Below are positions 1 to 10,598 of a DNA stretch of 64,000 nt, one piece after another. The stretch's first letter is position 1, and every line of letters starts with the position of its first letter. Under the pieces are notes generated by a model. That model was not told the DNA's origin. It ran no database searches and was given only the letters and a program-made list of their open reading frames with translations. The position numbers and the translations under genes are program-made. The DNA comes from Sepiola atlantica (Eukaryota > Mollusca > Cephalopoda > Sepiida > Sepiolidae). The DNA is taken from NCBI GenBank assembly GCA_963556195.1, contig OY744525.1, forward strand, positions 62,314,272 to 62,378,271. The letters are read 5' to 3'.

Positions 1-590
1 GATAGGCGGATACACGAAAGGAAGAGAAAGGAAGGATGGGGAAGAGAACGTAAGGATGGGTAAAAGAAAGAAAGGGGGGAGGAGAGAAAGAAAGGAGGAT
101 GAGAGAAAGGAAAGAATGAGGAGAGAAAGGAAAGAAGGGGGAAGATGAAGGAAGGAAAGATAGGGGAAGAGAAAAGAAGAAAGAGAAACGGAAAAGAAAG
201 GGAGAAAGGAAGGTAAAGGAAGGGAGAAAGGGGAAGGAAGAGGAAGAGAAAGAAGGAAAAGGGAAGAGACAGGAAGAAAGGAAGGAAAAGAGAAAGGAAG
301 AAGGGAAGAGAAAGAGGGAAAGGGAGGAGAAAGGAAGGAAAGGGGAAGGAAAAGGAAGGAAGGAAGGCGGAGAACAGAAAGAAGGGGAATATAAAGGAAG
401 GGGACGAGAAAGAAAAAGAGGGGGAGGAGAAAGGTAGAAAGAGGAACAGAAAGGAAGGAAAGGGAAGAGAATGAAAGGGCAGAAAGAAAGACAGAAAAAG
501 ATACGGAGGAAGGATGAAAGGAAATAGAAAGGTAAAATCAGAAAGAAAGAGAAAGAAACACAAGAAGAGAAAGAAAGAGAAAAGGAAATG
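1..590. repeat. purine-rich low-complexity tract
   Basis: Almost pure A and G for about 590 bases, built from irregular GAAAGGAAG, GGGAAGAGAAAG and similar blocks with few pyrimidines. There is no fixed period, so it is a degenerate (GAAA/GGAA) microsatellite. Such polypurine tracts can adopt triplex structures, which is inference here. Confidence 0.9.
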
Positions 591-1207
591 TAACAAGATT
601 ATATATGGGTGTGTAAATATAAGGTTAAATTTAAATTCTGAGATGCTAGAATTAGCGTCACAAGATTAATTCTATTTCTGTTAAACGTTTTTAGAATGTT
701 GTTACTCGTTTCATACGTAATGTTATTTGTTGTAGGTTGCTGGGATTTTAATAAAAGTAGCTGCAAGTCCCGGAATTTAAATTGTAAACGTCCCTCTGGA
801 ACTGCACCGGTTTGTTGTTTTACCGTCTAATGACTTCACATATCGCATTCTTGGCTGTTTTTTTTTTAATTCTCTTCTTTTTTTCAGCGTTTTGTTCATT
901 TGTTTCTTTTTGTCAACGAAAAATCGAAAGTACTAATGATACTTATGGAATATTCATTAATTTTTTTTTTTTTGGGGGGGGGGGGGAGATTTTGACGCAA
1001 AAAAGATTATTACAAAAATTGAAACAATAAAAAAAAGATATAATCAAGCAGTGAATTCTGTTATGTTTAACAATGTTGGCTTAAATACATATATATATAT
1101 ATATATATAAGCAAGTTCCGCTCGAGTGTTGAACACTGTAGACGACAAGACGCTTCCCCCGCCTCCCGGGTGTACCTTAATTTCAATTACTGTCTATGTC
1201 GATTTCT
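591..1207. other. no gene seen; AT-rich spacer with microsatellites
   Basis: No coding signal or recognised repeat. It holds a T11/G14 homopolymer junction near 961-987 and a short (TA)n at 1088-1109. The open frame at 812-1030 runs through these homopolymers and is not credible as a gene. Confidence 0.6.
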
Positions 1208-1208
1208 C

Positions 1209-1347
1209 GCAGCCGTGTGGTCCTGAGCGTTTGTCTCGTGATTGTAGCCTAAATCTATGAACTGCGTTCGAACCCATGCGACCGCCTGCAACCACCACTC
1301 CTACATTGATGAGGGTAAGAGAGCACGAAACGACGTCGTCTGTAGGT
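1209..1347 (+). mobile_element. tRNA-headed SINE ending in a hammerhead
   Basis: A tRNA-like head has an A-box-like GTGTGGTCCTGAGC near 1216-1229 and a good B box GTTCGAACCC at 1266-1275, the layout of a tRNA-derived SINE with an internal pol III promoter. It is followed at once by a hammerhead-like fold (1300-1346). The same order, tRNA head then hammerhead, recurs at 44910-45048, 58820-58952 and, reversed, 47311-47464, so it is a family. The body is very short (about 140 bp) and an AT-rich tail with (TA)n follows. Confidence 0.65.
1300..1346 (+). ncRNA. decayed type I hammerhead ribozyme
   Basis: Stem I is CCTACA (1300-1305) pairing perfectly with TGTAGG (1341-1346). The core CUGANGA reads TTGATGA (1306-1312), so the C at core position 3 is mutated to T. 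GAAA is at 1327-1330, stem III is ACG-ACGT-CGT, and the cleavage triplet GTC ends at 1340. Stem II (1313-1326) is imperfect. The core C is normally required, so this copy is probably inactive, but the architecture is unmistakable beside the intact copy at 45005-45048. Confidence 0.6.
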
Positions 1348-1763
1348 GAAAAAAACTTTAATATTTAAAAATATTTCTAGTATATATATATATATATACA
1401 TGCGTTTTCAACTTTTATTGGTTTGTTGTGTTTGTTATTGTTTTCTCATGGTTATCTAAAAGCTTAGCTCTGTACGGTAAAATCAAAATGGCAGCTTGAT
1501 CTGAATTTTGTCATCCTATTAACAGGTGGAGGGGGGACTTTCGTGTGAGTGTTGACTGTTTTCCATTTTATCCTTGAACTTTTTGCATCATCTAACATTC
1601 TTATAAATGTTTTTTCTTGAGGTTTCTGATGAGCAGTGTGTAATTGCTTCTGATTATAGCATCTTGCACGTTATAAAACGATTGTAAAAACCATCGACAA
1701 TTCTGTCATTGCAAAATAAATATTATGATTAACATATGAATTTTGGTCATTGGAATGTAACTA

Positions 1764-1799
<36 letters not shown>

Positions 1800-2340
1800 T
1801 TTTCTACTTCGACTTTGCAACTTCAATCAGTCAAAAACAAACATCAATAAGAAAGATCGTGTTGCACTGATTTTCAAATATCATCCTAAACACTGATATT
1901 CAATTTGGACTTCACACGCGTAAGCACTTAAACGGTAAAGTCAATTGATCTTTTTCCTTCCACACAGACACACTCCTGAGGCAAATTCACAGTTTACTCA
2001 TATCAGATATCTGGATAAAAAATGGTCTACCTCCTCTTTTAGGTACCTCCTGCTGGTGCCATGCAGGAGAACACCTTAATTCTCATGCCTCTCTGAAGAA
2101 TCTAACTTTTGTAGACTTAGAGGAACGAACCCTAATCCCTGAAGAGAAACCTAATTCGGCGATTATACCTGCAAGCTCTGCCAATGCTTGGTGTTCACAT
2201 CTCCAGAAAAAAAAATGTTTGCTACAAGATCTAACATTACCTCGGCACCCTGAGAAGAATCAGCCAATGGCTCACCCACTCAGAGGATCTTCTTCCCTAA
2301 ATGCCAGGATCCCTTAAACAAAATAAGTTTGAGTATTAAT
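1348..2340. other. no gene seen; spacer with (TA)n tracts
   Basis: AT-rich sequence with (TA)n at about 1379-1397 and 1768-1795. Nothing protein-like or clearly repeated elsewhere was recognised. Confidence 0.5.
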
Positions 2341-2352
2341 TTATTTAATAAA

Positions 2353-2893
2353 CTAGCAGGAAAACCCGGCGTTGCTCAGGATTGAATGAGGAACCCTAGT
2401 TTTTTTTATTCATATTTTTATCCATTTTATAATATTCAATTTTTAGGGTGAGTCCGAAAGATGTACTCAGCATTGATCGGGTGGAAGGGTATGAATACAG
2501 TGACATTAATTGAAATAAATCCCGGTAAATTTAGAGTCTTTAATCCCCTTGAGGCACACCTGGCGTTTTTCCAACAATCAATGAGCACCTTCTTCTCAAT
2601 GCTCGAAACCTCTTATTACCATTTCTATTCTTTTTTTTTATTCGTATATTTTTCAAGTTATAAATAAAACATAGTAAAATATCATATTTATTTTTGTATG
2701 GATGTCAAGCGCGAATGCAGACCCCACAATAATGTTGTACCCTCTTAGATCAACATGAAATATTCTTATCCAAGTAAATTGGGTAATATAGTTTCAGAAT
2801 ATATATTGTTATGGAGGGGTCTATCACCAAAACCTTAGGAAGAGTTCGTGAACAAACAAACAGACATGGACTACAACTTTATATATAGAGAGA
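2353..2893 (-). mobile_element. non-autonomous Helitron
   Basis: Read on the minus strand the element begins TCTCTCTATATATAAAG at 2893 and ends with a GC-rich hairpin (GAGCAACGCCGGG region) followed about ten bases later by CTAG at 2356-2353, then T. A TC start, 3' hairpin, CTRR end and insertion between A and T are the Helitron hallmarks. About 541 bp with no coding capacity. A related internal sequence is at 9935-10190. Confidence 0.65.
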
Positions 2894-3260
2894 TTTCATA
2901 AGTTCTATATTTCTTGGAGGATGGAAAGTGCAATAGAAAAGTCCATTATTTCTTCTCCCTCTTTACTACAGGGTGACCTCCTACAAAAAAAATGCCACTC
3001 ATGGAATCGTTAATAAAATTTCACAATGATTTCTGCAATCCAACATTTTATGGTACAAATAAACTTCAGTCTATGCCTGACTTGTCCACCAAGTTTCAGC
3101 CATGAATGTCCAACAGTCTTTTTTTTTTGCTGTTCACTAATACGTCTTCTGCATGCTCATATGAAAAAAACCTCATCAGTATGAATGCCATGCAAAAAAC
3201 TGGCTGATAGATGCTTCTTCCTAGAGTTTTCATATAAACTAAAGGATCAATCATTGGTTA

Positions 3261-3635
3261 CTCTTTTGACTAGGAAGAAAGTGTAGTATCTGTTCTGATG
3301 GATACTGCACCCTATAGACCGGTGTCGTCTTGTCCTTCGGGGCTTGATTCCGCCAGTCTGTGGGTTTGTCCTGTGCAGTTCTAGGAGGTCCACCCTCCCA
3401 CTCTTTGCCTCCCCTCTTTGGGGAGGAGTAAGTTTATTGCTTACTGTCTGAGGCGCCCCTACCGGGGAATGCCGACGGGGCTGCCTAGGCAATTTTTAAT
3501 GGCCAGAGTGCTCACCTTCTCGGGCGCTGGCTTTTCAAGCCGCACTTTCCTGACCCGATCTTGGGTCACATCTTACCTGTGGGAGTAAGATAAAACTGGC
3601 CTTGTGCCTAACCTCCTGGAGAGGAGGTAAATAAA
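3261..3635 (+). mobile_element. U2-headed SINE, family A (long form)
   Basis: Starts with a mutated U2 snRNA 5' region (CTTTTGACTAGGAAGAAAG then GTGTAGTATCTGTTCTGATG), then a GC-rich body with CCTGTGCAGTTCTAGGAGG and GGCGCCCCTACCGGGG, and ends CTTGTGCCTAACCTCCTGG with the complementary GGAGG and TAAATAAA. It has the roughly 55-bp segment with a GACCGG/CAGTCTGTGGG pair that short-form copies lack. The reverse strand carries a chance open frame that recurs in other copies because the DNA is conserved. Confidence 0.75.
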
Positions 3636-3816
3636 TACTACACCGAGATGTAGGGGAGAGTGTCACTCCTTTCCTAGAGTTACACCACTTATTTGTGATC
3701 CTTACCTTATAATGCTGAATGTCTGACAAGTGGCATCAAGTACTATTTTCTGAATCTTTGGTATAACTCAGCCGAATATTGATCTCCAGTCACCCGGCCC
3801 ATTAGCGAACACTGGT
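3636..3816 (-). mobile_element. tRNA-derived SINE fragment
   Basis: Minus-strand copy of the family seen better at 14155-14375: a tRNA-like head at the right and a conserved 3' end CTACATCTCGGTGTAGTA at the left. The internal promoter boxes are weak here. It abuts the 3' end of the U2-headed SINE directly, so one probably inserted beside the other. Confidence 0.55.
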
Positions 3817-3974
3817 TTTCATATAAATGTGATAAATGCTCAGCTCAACTCTTAAGAAAATTCTTTAAAGTAAAAAAAAAATCATTTTTTCTGATAAAAC
3901 AAAACTTGAAATTCAGTAGTTGTCTTTTCTTGGTTTTGAAAAACATGGTGATTATCATCTCCCTTCCATGGCGG

Positions 3975-4230
3975 AAAGATGTGACACAGGATCAGGAAAG
4001 TGGGATTTGAAAAGCCAGTGGCCTAGAGGAAAGGCACTCTGGCCAAACAAAAAATGCCTGGGCAGCCCCGTTGGCATTCCTCGGTAGTGACGCTTTATGT
4101 AATTAGTAATAAACTAACGCCTTTCTGAAAGGGCGAGTCAGCAAAGCCTAGAAAAGGTGGACCTCAAAGAACTGCACAGGACCATACCTCACACCGACAA
4201 CGAACAAGACATCCTCAAAAATAGACTCTG
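3975..4230 (-). mobile_element. diverged family A-related repeat (no U2 head)
   Basis: Minus-strand sequence clearly related to the family A body (GCCTGGGCAGCCCCGTTGG on the plus strand, the antisense of the GACGGGGCTG block) but much diverged, with no U2 head visible. It ends instead in a segment with ACCATACCTCACACCGACAA that is shared with 49058-49385 and 54746-55030. I treat it as an older sister family. Confidence 0.5.
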
Positions 4231-4477
4231 TCGGTCTGATTTTGGTACGGCGATTGTATTACTTGTGTAAAGTATTAAAACTTAAACATTGAAATTTTAT
4301 TTTCAAAAAAAAATTAACTACTTGTTTGGAGGGTGATTTTATCTTTTAATGAATTCTGGAAAAATAGTATCTCTTGAAAATACATGGTTTAGTAGCCCCA
4401 CCCCCCTCCTAAACTGTAGTATAAAAGTAAGATTTTACCTTTTGTATAACTAAATAAGTACCACAGAAAAAATTGCC

Positions 4478-5090
4478 TTTTTTTTTTAAAATTTATAAAT
4501 GTGTCACCACTTATCAAAGCTAAAAGCCACTTGAGGATAAAGATTAATGATATGGATAAACTGTCAGTTAAACGATGAAAAATATTATGAGAGGATTGAA
4601 AATGATGGAATTAATAAAAATTTGATTACTTGATTGTGACGGTTTATGACAAGTGTTTATTTATTGATATTAGATTTGAAGACGATCATGTTGTAACCTT
4701 CAAGGAAGCAATCTTGTGGTAACATGTTCCACAAATGGGACATTTTTGGAAATAAACTCTGTTCATGGAAATTCTGCTTGATGTAAGGTACATGGAGGAA
4801 GAAAGGAAAGTTTTTTGCAGTTGTGATAGGAAAACGAGTTCTTACTGTGAATGTTTTTACAAGAAGGAACCAGAGATTGAAGCTCAGTCGAGCACTTTCC
4901 ACAAAAATAACTATAGAGTAGAGAAAGACTAGCAATGTCTCTTCTGTGAGAAAATGGCTGTAGAGAACCAAAAAGATCATCGCCACACTACATTACAATA
5001 CCAATTTTGTACTCTGTCAAGGCAAGAAAGAGTGCTCTGAGCAGCACCTCCCCAGATGTGGCAGCAGTGCTCCATCTTAGTAGAGGATTA
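4478..5090 (-). pseudogene. LINE fragment, RT C-terminal region and 3'UTR
   Basis: On the minus strand a stretch at 4657-4986 encodes residues typical of the end of a non-LTR retrotransposon ORF2: FLYSIVIF, ARLSFNLWF, RTRFPITTAKNFPF, NFHEQSLFPKMSHLWNMLP and YNMIVFKSNINK. The tail follows to an A-run (T-run at 4478-4487). The same family lies at 6100-6345, 18690-19190, 25530-26030, 57330-57880 and 61183-61800. It is a 5'-truncated, dead copy; the clade (CR1 or Jockey type) is inference. Confidence 0.65.
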
Positions 5091-5141
5091 CATCAGGTAC
5101 TTTCTGGGGCAGAAGAATGATACAAACAAATTGGATGTAAG

Positions 5142-5355
5142 TCCCTATTTACTAGCCTCTCCACGAGGACACAGTTAGAAACAAGGTCGTTTTTTAATGT
5201 GAAGAAAATCCAGCTCCTCCAAAAAAGCCACTCTGGATTGGGATAAAAATGGAAATCGCCTCAGTCTAGAAGGATTTTTCCTTCACTGATCGAGGACAGA
5301 AAAGATGAAGTGTAATATCAGAGCAGTTACTACACTTTGCTCCTAAGTCTTTCTT
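5142..5355 (-). mobile_element. U2-headed SINE, family B
   Basis: Minus strand: head AGGAGCAAAGTGTAGTAAC, body with GAAGGAAAAATCCTTCTAGA and GGGGAGCTGGATTTT-like sequence, tail ACCTTGTTTCTAAC, CCTCGTGGAGAGG and AGTAAATAGGG. It carries an extra TGATATTACACTTCATCTTTT block after the head, as in the copies at 54369-54573 and 56513-56714, marking a subfamily. Confidence 0.65.
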
Positions 5356-5461
5356 TTTAGATATGAAGTGAAAGTCAGTCCTAGCAATTTATCAAAACAA
5401 GGAAATCCATTAAAAATGTGCAGTTTAGTGGTGCCTCTAAAATGTACATTAGTTTTTACCG

Positions 5462-5800
5462 CACTTTTGTTTATATTTCATTTTTTTTTGTTTATATTCC
5501 ATTTTTTTTTGTTTATATTCCATTTTTTTGTTTGAATTTCATTTTTTGTTTATATTTCATTTTTTTATTAAAATTCCATTTTTTTGTTTATATTCCATTT
5601 TTTTGTTTGAATTTCATTTTTTTGTTAAAATTCATTTTTTTGTTTATATTCCATTTTTTTGTTTAAATTTCATTTTTTTGTTAAAATTCCATTTTTCTGT
5701 TTAAATTCATTTTTTTTGTTTGAATTCCATTTTTTTGTTTAAATTCCATTTTTTTTAAATTTCATTTTTTTTGTTTATATTCTATTTTTTTGTTTCTTAA
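5462..5800 (+). repeat. T-rich imperfect tandem repeat, unit about 20 bp
   Basis: About 17 imperfect units like TTTTTTTGTTTATATTCCA, varying in T-run length and between TATATT, GAATTT and AAATTC. The 82-residue open frame over this array (FFVYIPFF repeats) is an artefact of the repeat. Confidence 0.85.
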
Positions 5801-6099
5801 TTATTACTATCTTTTCAAAAATTTATTTTAATCAGAAGTCATATTTAATTTTCTATTTTTTAACTTTTGTCATAGTAACATATTTCCTTTGGCTTAACAT
5901 AAAAATCAATCTTCCTCAAATCTGTCACATTTATAACACATTAGATTTTATATTAATGCACGCAATTTTTTAATTTTATTTAAATCTCAAAGTTATTTTC
6001 GTCTTTATGATAACTTGGAGGAATCACATTTTTAATTCTAATATTATAATTGCCTGTTTGAATTGATCTCACTTAATACACGTCTTTAGTGGTTTCATT

Positions 6100-6345
6100 T
6101 TTTTTCTACTTATCAAAGCAAAAAAACACTTGAAGGTAAGGGTGGATTGTCAGTTGAATGATGAAGAATATTATTAGAGGATTGTAAATGATGAATGTAG
6201 TGAACAAAATTTGATTATTTACGAGGACGGTTCATAACAAGTATTTGTTGATATTGGATATGAGGATGATCATGTTGTGGTCTGCAGAGAAGCAGTCCCA
6301 TGGTAATGTGTCACACTGATGGGAAGTTCTTGGAAGCATAATATA
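6100..6345 (-). pseudogene. LINE 3' fragment
   Basis: Same family and orientation as 4478-5090: shared blocks around AAGCAGTCCCATGGTAATGTG, GGAAGTTCTTGGAA and the tail around CTTGAAGGTAAGGGT. Only the last coding bases and the 3'UTR survive. Confidence 0.5.
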
Positions 6346-6739
6346 TATTTTTCAAACAATGGTTTAGTTTGGTTTGTTCGTTTTACAGTACACAGACATG
6401 ACAGAAGAAAATAGACATGCCACAAAAAATAATGAAACAACATTTAAGGCAAGAAAAACTCACCATATGTTTATTTTTGAGAAAAATTATTTTGTGACGA
6501 AAAAAATTAATGAAATACTTTTATATATATTTTTTTTTCACTATCGGTCCAGATTTTGAACCAGACAAAAACCAACCTTTTTTTTTAACTCTAACCCGAA
6601 CCTATTTTTATTGCCTTTGGTAACAGTTATTTGTTGACGATTTGTTTTTGCGTCCCTTTTTTCCTCTGTTGGAAATTATAGACACTCGCAAATTTATGAT
6701 TTAACTTATCATCTGCTTTTCTTGACTTCTAATTGGATA

Positions 6740-7207
6740 AGTGTTTCGGCATCTTCCGGCTATTTACAAAAACAGTTGGAAAAGCCTAACAAAATTTTGG
6801 TTTTGTCTGGTTCAAAAACTGTACCAGTACCAAAATAATTCATGTTTAAAACATTGATAATTATTTTCTTGTCTTTATCCTGTGAAGCAGGGTCCGCACT
6901 AGATTTCTGCCTCCAATATACATGGTCAAAGGCTTCGTCAGGATGAAGTCTGACCGTCTTGAGAATCGTGAATCTCATTCTCGCAATGGTGTTGTCATTT
7001 GTGCACCATACATGTCCGTACCAGGGCAGACGATTTTCCCTCATTTTGTCTCAGATCAGCGTAATTTCGAACATGGTTAAATTTGGTCGGACCAGAAGTA
7101 CAATACAACATTCTTGTTTCCATGACTGATAGACTTCCTTTTGCTTTCTTCTTCGTCGACGGCCAGCACTTGGAGCCATACAAAGCACCAGTAAACGTTT
7201 GAAACAT
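6740..7207 (-). pseudogene. non-LTR retrotransposon RT C-terminal fragment
   Basis: Two overlapping minus-strand frames (7207-6995 and 7044-6760) together encode the classic end of a LINE ORF: ALYGSKCWPSTKK, LSVMETRML, then LPWYGHVWCTNDNTIARM and LHPDEAFDHVYWRQKSS followed by DPASQDKDK. A frameshift separates them, so it is dead. It differs from the other LINE families in this window; an RTE-like clade is possible but not shown. Confidence 0.65.
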
Positions 7208-7284
7208 CGATATTTTGTACTAAATGACATTATCGATCATATATCACGATTTAATCGATCATATATCACCATTTAAGTATGACA

Positions 7285-7480
7285 AAGAAGCATTAGAATT
7301 ATCAGCGTTTCAGAGAAGCCATATTATAGGTCAATTTGAAGGTGGACTTGATCAGCAGCAAATTGCAGCAAACCTTGGGATTCAACTCTCCACTGTTAAC
7401 TGAGTGATTTTCAAATTCATCAGAGAAAGAAAATAATCACTATCATCTCCCCTAGGTCGATCAGGAATAACACACTCCAA
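7285..7480 (+). pseudogene. Tc1-like transposase N-terminal fragment
   Basis: Codons from 7296 read [18 protein letters not shown], then [16 protein letters not shown] up to a stop at 7401-7403, then VIFKFIRERK. This matches the first helix-turn-helix of Tc1-family transposases. An in-frame stop, loss of the start and no catalytic domain make it a relic. Confidence 0.6.
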
Positions 7481-7740
7481 AATGTTTATCGAAATAACCC
7501 ATAAACATGTCTTCCTCCTTTTATGTTCTCTTGTTTTGTACAGTAAACATTGAACATAACCTCCTTTTCGAGAGTAGAACCCATTTTATTTTGTCAGACT
7601 TTTTCACTATTTGGAAAGAATCTAGAACTTTTTTTATATAATGGAAGTCACTCCAGACAAGGCACGAAGCCACTTGATGAAATGAGCCAATCCTAATAAT
7701 AACAAGCCACGCATGCGTGGTCCCCTTCTGTATGTGACTC

Positions 7741-8290
7741 GATGTGGCGAGTGTAAAATGCAATAAATTTGGGCAATTTGGGGCATTTTTGACCCCCCTT
7801 TGACCCCCTGGGGGAGCGAACCAGAATTTTTCTGAGGTCAAGGATGCTCATTTTATATCCAGAATAATTGCCTCTACATTTTGGCCAAGTTTCAGAAAAA
7901 TTGAATGGATGGATCAAACGTTATGGGAGAAAAGGGTAAGTTTTTGCCATTTTGGGGGCTTTTGACCCCGTGGGGGCGCGAACCAGATTTTTTCCAAGGT
8001 CAGCGATACTTATTTTCTATTAGGAACAATTGCCTCCACATTTTGGCCAAGTTTCAGAGAAATTGAATGGATGGATGAAAAGTTATGGGGCAAAAAATGT
8101 CATTTTTTGCCTATTAGGGGCCTTTTGACCCCCTGCGGGGCTAATCAGATTTTTTTTCAAAATTCGGAGAATGTCACTTTCTAACCTGACCAAAGTTACA
8201 ACTTCATGCAAAATTTCAGAGACATTCAATGGATGGTTGCGGAGAAAAATCCGGACGGACGGACAGACAGACAGACGGACAGAAATGCCT
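7741..8290 (+). repeat. 162-bp tandem repeat ending in a GGACGGACAGACAGA tail
   Basis: Three units, each with TTTGACCCC(C/G)TG near 7799, 7961 and 8122, followed by CATTTTGGCCAAGTTTCAGA and ATTGAATGGATGG. The last unit runs into CGGACGGACGGACAGACAGA. Such repeated 3'UTR blocks closing with GACAGACA are typical of LINE 3' ends; the parent is not identified. Confidence 0.6.
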
Positions 8291-9104
8291 CAAAACATAA
8301 AAGGGAGAAGAGCAAAACAGACAAATTAATATAGACACACATCTACAATGCCTACTCATTTTACATACACTGTCACACGCAAACTCGTACGGCGACAGCC
8401 GAAATGAACATATGTACCCAATTTCTCCTTAATTACAAAACAACTCTATTTTGACATAGAACATTCTTGGGAACTCTTAACTCCTAATCTTTACCAGCTT
8501 TATTCTTGGTTGGCACGAAAGTTGCCTATATTAAATTAATATATTTCGGTTTATTTTAAATCCAATATACAACAGACAAACAAAAATCGCACCTCAACAG
8601 TTGTGACTAACAATTTCCTTCGTAGTTTTTTTCCAGGAATAAAGTAATTATTTTTAACATTTTTATTGATAAATGTGAGTCAAGTGAAATAAAAAAAACT
8701 TTAAAAATAAAAATACAATCTTTAAGTCAAATTCTGTTAAAGAGAATAATTTAAAATTAAAACATTTAAATTATTTCATCATTTCATCCGTTGACGAAAA
8801 TGTCCGGTGTCCAAATTGTCCGCTCGCTATTTGGAAATGGCTACCGTCACCGTATCAGTAAATATGTAAAACGTCTCTATCAATTTTATTTCGGTTTGCG
8901 TGCAAAATAAATATACAGAAAAATAAAAAGAAAGGAAATAAAATAAATCCGAGAATATCAAGTTGAAATTCATAAATATTATACAAATCATAAGTGATTA
9001 ACGATTCGGGGAAAAAAATAATTTCGTATTAACAAGATCGTCCTTCCAGATAAATTCGACATTTTTCATTTCGAGACGCACAGTCAATCAAAACGAAAGA
9101 GAGA
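8291..9104. other. no gene seen; AT-rich spacer
   Basis: AT-rich sequence without a long open frame, recognisable repeat or RNA motif. Confidence 0.5.
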
Positions 9105-9109
9105 AAGAA

Positions 9110-9168
<59 letters not shown>
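9105..9168 (+). repeat. (GA)n microsatellite
   Basis: About 30 GA units, nearly perfect, in AT-rich flanks. Confidence 0.95.
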
Positions 9169-9170
<2 letters not shown>

Positions 9171-9751
9171 ATGAAAAGGATAGAGAAAAAAAATCCCATT
9201 CATCAGCATTAAACATTTACGGTAGACATCTTGTGCAGTATCTTCAAGTTAGCAGGAGTTACTTCCCTTACATTATTTAATAGCCGAAATAATGAAAGAA
9301 TGTTCAGTTTATATAAATACTAGTTCACATTATCTTCGGCAATGCCAGAACTCGAGCCCTTGCCCCTCTATGATATAGGATCCACACTAGATTACTCTTT
9401 CTAAAGAAACCGATATATTAACTTTATTAATAACCAAAATTCTGAGAATATTATCCTGTTTTAATGAAATTTGCAGCATTTAATCAATGACTTTGATAAT
9501 TTAAAAGCAGGAAGACCCAGAGTTCTTTTAAACACTGTTGTTGACCTTTGGGTTTATCAATAAAATCAAATTTCAACAATTGGAGATATTTCAAGTAGGA
9601 TGGCTCCTAGAATGAATGTGGGATTATGGTGAGTGCAAATGAGTCTAGCTAAAAGTTGGATAGACAGAAGATGACCACTGACCCTCACCCATATACTTTT
9701 GCTGCCCTTGTGCCTAATCGCCAGTTATCTTATATTTTTGCAAATAAATAA

Positions 9752-9918
9752 TTCAAAGTGTAGTATCTGTTCTACCCTCAGTCATAGGAGGATAAATCTT
9801 TCTTGACTTGGGCAATTTTATTTTTGTCCCATCCAGAGTGCCCCGGAGCTGGATATTCCCCACATTAAAAACCGACCTTGTCTCTAACTTTGGCCTCGTG
9901 GTGAGGCAAGTAAATAGG
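9752..9918 (+). mobile_element. U2-headed SINE, family B (short head)
   Basis: Head is cut back to AAAGTGTAGTATCTGTTCT, followed by the family B body (GACTTGGGCAATTTTATTTT, CCAGAGTGCCCCGGAGCTGG, CACATTAAAAACCGACC) and tail (GTCTCTAACTTTGGCCTCG, GAGGCAAGTAAATAGGG). The preceding bases GCAAATAAATAATTC are identical to those before the head at 29628-29665, so a new head junction may have spread as a subfamily. Confidence 0.65.
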
Positions 9919-9934
9919 GATCAGGAGTTGCCAA

Positions 9935-10190
9935 GTATCGAATGAGGAACCCTACCTCAACCCATAAAAGCATAATACCATTTTTCTTCTTTTTTTCCAT
10001 TTTATATATTCAATTTTGTGAATGGGGCTCAAATGATGTACTCAGCGTATATTGAGTAGGAAGGGATGTAAATATCGTGTTTTTGATTGAAATAATTTTT
10101 GGTAACTATCGTTTTTACCTCCTCGAGGCACACCCGGCATTTCCTGGGAATGAATGAGGATCTGTTTACTCCAAGCTCTGAATCACTTAT
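9935..10190 (-). mobile_element. Helitron internal fragment related to 2353-2893
   Basis: Shares GAATGAGGAACCCTA, the ATGATGTACTCAGC block and GAGGCACACC(T/C)GGC(G/A)TTT with the element at 2353-2893, in the same order, but has lost the terminal hairpin and CTAG. Confidence 0.5.
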
Positions 10191-10233
10191 TAAGATTTAT
10201 ATAACATTTTTTTAAATTTCTATAATTTTCAAA

Positions 10234-10598
10234 TCTATTATATAAAGGGCAGTTGTGTGTGTGTGTGTGTTAAAAGTTTTAAAAAACTATTAAAAAAACG
10301 GCCACAAAGTTTGTATATTCTTGATCGGCGTTGCCCTGGTAAATAATATCTAAAATTAAAAAAAAAATTACTCACATTATTATTATTTTCAATACATTAA
10401 TAACAAGAGAAAGAAATGTGTTGGGTGGAGGTGAAAGAGGGGTGGGAGAGTGGGATGTAGAAAAACAGGGAAGGGAGAAACAGAGAAAGATAGAGAGACA
10501 GATTGAGAGAGGTAGAGAGATAGAAGGTTTAATATACTTTTTAACCTTTCCTATTTTGTTTTTTTATAGCCCCGGGTAAAGCCGGGTAGCTCTACTAG
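10234..10598 (+). mobile_element. non-autonomous Helitron, 365 bp
   Basis: Begins A|TCTATTATATAAAGGG and ends CCCGGGTAAAGCCGGG, GTAGCTCTA spacer bases, CTAG|T. Both termini and the A/T target fit Helitrons. The interior has (GT)n and a G/A-rich stretch but no Rep/helicase coding. Confidence 0.65.

Noticed and set aside
1619..1660. CTGATGAG as a further hammerhead core
   Set aside because: No GAAA with pairing stems follows; chance match.
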